Part shown: positions 24,008-27,322 of the stretch, piece by piece
Position numbering within the stretch: position 1 is the stretch's first letter
How the letters are laid out: each line of letters opens with the position of its first letter
Program-made: the position numbers and the translations under genes
Source of the DNA: a virus
Length of the DNA stretch: 27,322 nt
Reading direction: 5' to 3' (one strand)
IMG/VR virus record: IMGVR_UViG_3300032011_000098
Span: 1 to 27,322 of that record
Notes under the pieces: model-generated
What the model saw: only the letters and a program-made list of their open reading frames with translations
Told to the model about the DNA's origin: nothing
The model's database searches: none

Positions 24008-24223
24008 ATGAAAACAATTTGGAAAATGATGGAAGCTACAAATAAGCAAGAAGCTATTATTAGCTTAAAAGATGTACAAAAAAACAAACCTGAATTATTA
24101 ACCGAATACGTAAGGCTATCAATGTTTGATATTGATAAAATGTCTTTCCAAGAAATCAGAGATATATATATACAAGTAAAAAGTAGATATTATGACACTC
24201 TTGATTATTCAACTAAATTTTAA
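24008..24223 (+). CDS. Hypothetical early protein, 71 aa
   Basis: The first gene after the host-type promoter, with an A-rich leader. The product is small, helical and charged (WKMMEATNKQEAIISLKDVQ, then MSFQEIRDIYIQV). No family was recognised. First-position early phage genes often act on the host, but nothing here shows that. Confidence 0.65.
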   Translation: MKTIWKMMEATNKQEAIISLKDVQKNKPELLTEYVRLSMFDIDKMSFQEIRDIYIQVKSRYYDTLDYSTKF

Positions 24224-24224
24224 T

Positions 24225-24545
24225 ATGACAACAATACCTGAATACTTAAAATGTCAAGACTTCTATTTTTACCCAAATGGTACTTATAGCAGGGAAAGAA
24301 AGTATGACAATAACACGCATACGTATTTTTCAGATGTTCAAGAGGGTTCAAGAGCAATTAGAATATTTGGAACATTAGAGCAAATAGACAAAGCGTTAGA
24401 CGACTATGTAGAACGCACAGGCTTAAACCTAGATGAATGTTATGATTACGACACACCGTCTAAATTAAGGCAATATCAAGAATTATATTTGGAAAGAAAT
24501 AACCATGCTAGAAAGTTTAAGGCAATAATCATAAATATAGTATAA
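24225..24545 (+). CDS. Hypothetical protein, 106 aa
   Basis: ATG 24225 lies right after the preceding stop and is preferred over an in-frame TTG at 24192, which overlaps it. The protein is rich in Tyr and acidic residues (CQDFYFYPNGTYSRERKYD, DDYVERTGLNLDECYDYD). No family was recognised. It shares one base with the next start (TAATG). Confidence 0.65.
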   Translation: MTTIPEYLKCQDFYFYPNGTYSRERKYDNNTHTYFSDVQEGSRAIRIFGTLEQIDKALDDYVERTGLNLDECYDYDTPSKLRQYQELYLERNNHARKFKAIIINIV

Positions 24546-24748
24546 TGAAAGACGAATTAATACACAAAAGAATGAATGATATTAATACATTCCAAGCACA
24601 CGAAAACGAAGTTTATTTAAGAGGAACCGATGAATATGGCAAAGATTTTCAAATCTGTTTTGATAGCTATAACTTTTTAGAATGGATTGATACAGAACAA
24701 TTAGAATATATAAAAAAACAACTAATTAAACATATAAAAACAAAATAA
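24545..24748 (+). CDS. Hypothetical protein, 67 aa
   Basis: A small protein coupled to the previous gene by TAATG. It has a central strand pair (EVYLRGTDEYGKDFQICFD) and a C-terminal helix (LEWIDTEQLEYIKKQLIKHI). No family was recognised. Confidence 0.65.
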   Translation: MKDELIHKRMNDINTFQAHENEVYLRGTDEYGKDFQICFDSYNFLEWIDTEQLEYIKKQLIKHIKTK

Positions 24749-24772
24749 TATATATTTACAAAAAAAAATAAT

Positions 24773-25156
24773 ATGAAAACAGAAATTTTAAAAGAAAAAT
24801 ATGTTAGGTATGGTTTAACCAAAGATGACATATTTAAGCATCAGCATTTTTTAATCATTACAAGGTCAGGAATTGAAAAGATACAAGCCATAGAGGGCAT
24901 CAGTATTGACTATGATGTAATAAATTGTCAGAAAGATTTTTGCGTTGTAAAAGCTAAGGCAAAAAAAGAGAATGCAGTTATACAAACATTTGGATCAGCA
25001 TTAAAAGGTGCAGGATTTAAAGACGGAAACACAAACACTTGGTATGTTATGGAAATGGCAGAGAAACGAGCATTAAGTCGAGCCGTTCTGAAACTTACAG
25101 GGTTTTATGAGTTAGGGGTTTTTGGTGAAGATGAAAGCGAAGAATTTAAAAAATAG
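24773..25156 (+). CDS. Possible ssDNA-annealing/recombination protein
   Basis: A 127-aa protein. The layout is ITRSGIEKIQAIEGI, a strand with CVVKAKA, a TFGSA turn, and a C-terminal MAEKRALSRAVLKLTGFYELGVFGEDESEEF. The A-E-K-R-A-x2-R-A-x-L-x-L motif before a Gly is shared by several single-strand annealing and ssDNA-handling phage proteins. It lies directly before an SSB-like gene. The role is inferred and family placement is uncertain. Confidence 0.5.
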   Translation: MKTEILKEKYVRYGLTKDDIFKHQHFLIITRSGIEKIQAIEGISIDYDVINCQKDFCVVKAKAKKENAVIQTFGSALKGAGFKDGNTNTWYVMEMAEKRALSRAVLKLTGFYELGVFGEDESEEFKK

Positions 25157-25180
25157 TATTAATTAAACAAATAAATAAAA

Positions 25181-25492
25181 ATGGAAATTACAGGAAAACT
25201 AATTAAGAAACTAGACATTGAGGGTGGTGTTAGTAAAGCAGGGAAAGAATGGCAAAGACAATCTATATTAATAGAGCAAAACGCAGACTTTAACAAAGAA
25301 GTTGTTGTTGGGTTCTTTGGCAATATTGCCATACAAAAGCTAAGAGATATACAAGAGGGTCTTGATATTACAGTTATGGTAAATGTTTATTCAAGAGAAT
25401 TTAAGGGCAAATATTACCATTCTATTGACGGCTATTGGGTAAGTCAAGGTGCTGAAGAAAATGTGCAGGACAACGAAGACATGCCATTTTAA
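25181..25492 (+). CDS. DUF3127 / SSB-like OB-fold protein
   Basis: A 103-aa protein with the DUF3127 pattern: MEITGKLIKKLDIEGGVSKAG, WQRQSILIEQ, SREFKGKYYHSIDGYW, forming an OB fold. The C-terminus, DNEDMPF, resembles the acidic D-D-x-P-F tip by which SSB recruits partners. It probably coats ssDNA during replication and recombination. It sits between the annealing-like and DnaA-like genes. Confidence 0.78.
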   Translation: MEITGKLIKKLDIEGGVSKAGKEWQRQSILIEQNADFNKEVVVGFFGNIAIQKLRDIQEGLDITVMVNVYSREFKGKYYHSIDGYWVSQGAEENVQDNEDMPF

Positions 25493-25493
25493 T

Positions 25494-26003
25494 ATGACAG
25501 CAGAAGATAACTTCAGAAATTTATGCAACCTCACTACTTCATTAATGGGGTTGACCAAAGGTTCTTTGTCTTATAAAAGCCGAAGAACTGAATTACAAGT
25601 ACCTAGAGCTGTTGCATCAGTAATTGCAAGGATTGAAGATAAGACACACCATTCTGTTATTGCAAAGGTGTTAAAACGAGATAGGACTTTAGTGTATCAT
25701 TATGAAAATGCACATGAAGCAAATTACTCTTCTTGGGCTCAATACAGAGATACTTTCAATAAAGTATATACAGCTTACACTAATATATTAAGTGCTAAAA
25801 AGGAATTTTTTGATTTACCACACTTAAAAAACCACTTAAAAGAAAATGGGGTCAGAAATAGTAGCAAACATCAAACAACACTTAGGGTTCAATGTGGTAA
25901 GGTTGGCACAGATGTAAAAGTTTCTTACAGAGAGTTTTATAATCAATTAGAATTATGTAAACTTGCACTGCAAGATTATAAATATCAAATTGAAATAATA
26001 TGA
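25494..26003 (+). CDS. DnaA domain IV-like DNA-binding protein
   Basis: A 169-aa protein from ATG 25494, which directly follows the SSB-like stop (an in-frame ATG at 25449 would overlap that gene by 44 bases). Residues about 24-75 read like the DnaA origin-binding domain: S-x-KSRRTELQVPRAVASVIAR, then HHSVIAKVLKRDRTLVYHY and a His, matching the R-D-H-S-T-V-x-H-A signature (here R-D-R-T-L-V-Y-H-Y). The rest is helical with a basic C-terminal part. It may recognise the phage origin. No ATPase domain is present. Confidence 0.65.
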   Translation: MTAEDNFRNLCNLTTSLMGLTKGSLSYKSRRTELQVPRAVASVIARIEDKTHHSVIAKVLKRDRTLVYHYENAHEANYSSWAQYRDTFNKVYTAYTNILSAKKEFFDLPHLKNHLKENGVRNSSKHQTTLRVQCGKVGTDVKVSYREFYNQLELCKLALQDYKYQIEII

Positions 26004-26605
26004 TCAAACCAAATTACTATGCTGTTATCCCTGCGGAAGTTAGGTATAATAAAAAGCTAACCCCAAACGCTAAATTATTATACGCAGAGATAACGGCACT
26101 ATGTAATATGAACGGTAAATGTACAGCATCAACACAATATTTTTGCAAACTTTATGAAGTTAGCAGAGGGTCAGTTCAAAATTGGTTACGATTATTAGAG
26201 AAAAGTGGTTATATTTCAAGAGAGGTGATTTACAAGAAAGGTAGTAAAGAAATTTTGTCTAGGTCTATTAAATTAAAGGACAACCCTAGTGTAAATAATT
26301 GCATAGATAATATTAATAATAAATTATATACTAATAATAATATTACATATAGTAATAAGGCTCGTTTTAAAAAACCAACTATTGAAGAGGTTAAAAATTA
26401 TTGTAATGAAAGAAATAATAATATAGACCCTGAAGCGTTTATTGCTTTTTACGCAAGTAAAGATTGGATGGTTGGAAGTAATAAAATGAAAAATTGGAAA
26501 CAAGCTATAATTACTTGGGAAAAACGAGAAAAAAACAAACCACAAACAATGTCTAAGTTGGACACTCAAATTAATGAATACTTAAAAGGAAAAGAATATC
26601 TATGA
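26000..26605 (+). CDS. Replisome-organiser-like helix-turn-helix protein
   Basis: A 201-aa protein overlapping its neighbours by four bases on each side. Residues about 1-95 form a winged-helix of the phage replication-initiator type (NYYAVIPAEVRYNKKLTPNA, LLYAEITAL, SRGSVQNWLRLLEKSGYI). A low-complexity Asn-rich linker follows (NNCIDNINNKLYTNNN). The C-terminal part, PTIEEVKNYCNERNNNIDPE and WKQAIITWEKR, is a domain recurrent in phage replication proteins. It probably works with the DnaA-like protein at the origin. Confidence 0.72.
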   Translation: MIKPNYYAVIPAEVRYNKKLTPNAKLLYAEITALCNMNGKCTASTQYFCKLYEVSRGSVQNWLRLLEKSGYISREVIYKKGSKEILSRSIKLKDNPSVNNCIDNINNKLYTNNNITYSNKARFKKPTIEEVKNYCNERNNNIDPEAFIAFYASKDWMVGSNKMKNWKQAIITWEKREKNKPQTMSKLDTQINEYLKGKEYL

Positions 26606-26970
26606 CACTACTTAAACACGAAAACTTACAAGAACTAAAAGAAAAGGTGTATGAATTAATTTCAAAAACATCAGTAGAAATTGGTCATAAAACTGACGGA
26701 AAAACAATGGCAGCTTTAGCTAAAATATTTGCAGCAGACCTTATAAGAGAAAAACGTTTTGGCAATATGAGTTTCAATCAGGTAATTGACGCCTTTCATA
26801 TCGGAATAAGATTTGGTAAAGACGAACCTTTTTTAAACATCAGAACATTTTACAAATGGGTGTATGCCCACAAAAAAGAAAGATTAGATGCAGCATATTA
26901 CGAAGTTCATACTTTAGGGAAAGACCCTAAAACAGTACCTTATTATCAATCACAAAAACTATTAAAATGA
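26602..26970 (+). CDS. Hypothetical replication-associated protein (possible helicase loader)
   Basis: A 122-aa helical protein overlapping both neighbours by four bases (ATGA). It contains TDGKTMAALAKIFAADLIRE, a FNQVIDAFHIGIRFGKDEPF segment, and LNIRTFYKWVYAHKKER. The last pattern is seen in small phage proteins next to initiators. No Walker motif is present, so it is not a DnaC-type ATPase. A loader or adaptor role is a guess from position. Confidence 0.5.
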   Translation: MTLLKHENLQELKEKVYELISKTSVEIGHKTDGKTMAALAKIFAADLIREKRFGNMSFNQVIDAFHIGIRFGKDEPFLNIRTFYKWVYAHKKERLDAAYYEVHTLGKDPKTVPYYQSQKLLK

Positions 26971-27065
26971 AAAAAAAAGAAATTGAATATACTTGTTGCG
27001 GAGATGAAGTTACAGGAATAATCGCAGACATTAGAATTTGTCCAACTTGTAAAGAACATATATAA
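26967..27065 (+). CDS. Tiny zinc-ribbon protein, 32 aa
   Basis: It starts at the ATGA junction with the preceding gene and ends one base before ATG 27067. The sequence has CCG near the start and CPTC near the end (C10, C11, C25, C28), a compact zinc-ribbon. Micro-proteins of this kind are common in Bacteroidota phages. A metal-binding role is inferred. Confidence 0.65.
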   Translation: MKKKEIEYTCCGDEVTGIIADIRICPTCKEHI

Positions 27066-27066
27066 A

Positions 27067-27322
27067 ATGAATAAATATTATAAACTATTAAGTAAGATTT
27101 TAAAAAAAGGACAAAAGCAAAAAAATAAAAAGGGTGATATAAAATATTTGTTAAATGAAGTATTATCAATGAACACTAAACAAATATTGAAAATAATTAC
27201 AGAACACCCAATAGCTAAAAAGAAGCTTTCTAAGGAGCTGGAATTATATTGTAATGGTATAACATCTGTAAAGCATTATAACGCGGTAGGGATTATGTGG
27301 TGGAATTACTGTGCACCTAATA
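27067..27322 (+). CDS. Thymidylate synthase-superfamily protein (5' part; continues at base 1)
   Basis: ATG 27067 opens a frame that runs through 27187 (= base 10) and on to 525 on the circle, giving about 211 aa. The first 35 residues are very basic (YYKLLSKILKKGQKQKNKKG). An internal ATG at 27169 would give a 177-aa protein without that extension. The copy here has Asn (AAT at 27304) where the other copy has Asp (GAT at 127) in a WW[D/N]YC segment. Confidence 0.72.
   Translation, partial: MNKYYKLLSKILKKGQKQKNKKGDIKYLLNEVLSMNTKQILKIITEHPIAKKKLSKELELYCNGITSVKHYNAVGIMWWNYCAPN
27178..27322. repeat. Terminal direct repeat, right copy
   Basis: Same as 1-145 except A at 27304 where the left copy has G at 127. 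See the left copy for interpretation. Confidence 0.93.

Overview
The window is one complete, small tailed-phage genome of a Bacteroidota (probably marine flavobacterial) virus, opened at an arbitrary point. Bases 1-145 recur at 27178-27322 with one mismatch, and the reading frame runs unbroken across the join, so the unit genome is about 27,177 bp and circular or circularly permuted. All supported genes are on the + strand and are tightly packed, many with ATGA or TAATG junctions. Composition is AT-rich, start sites have A-rich leaders without Shine-Dalgarno sequences, and the one long gene-free gap (23823-24007) carries a textbook Bacteroidota promoter (TTG-N19-TAnnTTTG). No integrase, repressor, DNA polymerase, helicase or tRNA gene was recognised. 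This suggests a lytic siphovirus that relies on the host replisome.

Early/middle block (24008 through the end, then 1-3587): unknown small genes; a possible annealing-type protein; a DUF3127/SSB-like OB-fold protein; a protein with a DnaA domain IV-like region; a replisome-organiser-like winged-helix protein; a possible loader; and small zinc-ribbon proteins. Across the join lie a divergent thymidylate synthase/dCMP hydroxymethylase-superfamily protein, NinG (Rap) nuclease, a sigma-factor-like protein, DUF3310 and NinB-like.

Late block (3588-23822): TerS, TerL, a frameshifted tail assembly chaperone, tail completion/neck candidates, large tail-tip proteins, a fibre, tape measure, coiled-coil protein, XkdF-like protease, scaffold, major capsid protein, probable tail tube protein, decoration/lectin-like proteins, a portal fused to an extra C-terminal domain, head-tail adaptor, and a lysis-type cassette (small membrane proteins, DUF5675, holin-like, metallophosphoesterase). 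The order is unusual: the tail genes sit between the terminase and the head genes, and the portal is near the end.

The strongest unexpected signal is a bipartite element, CAAAT-N14-TCTATTATAT, found five times, each in an intergenic gap before a late transcription unit (TerS, tail chaperone, coiled-coil/protease, scaffold/capsid, and the unit after a strong terminator). It has normal promoter geometry but does not resemble the host consensus. With the sigma-like gene just upstream of the terminase, it suggests a phage-specific late promoter system. Other notable points are a -1 frameshift site (T TTT TTT), a TerL whose Walker A motif is reachable only from a CTG start, and a thymidylate-synthase-like enzyme with Asp at the base-selecting Asn position.
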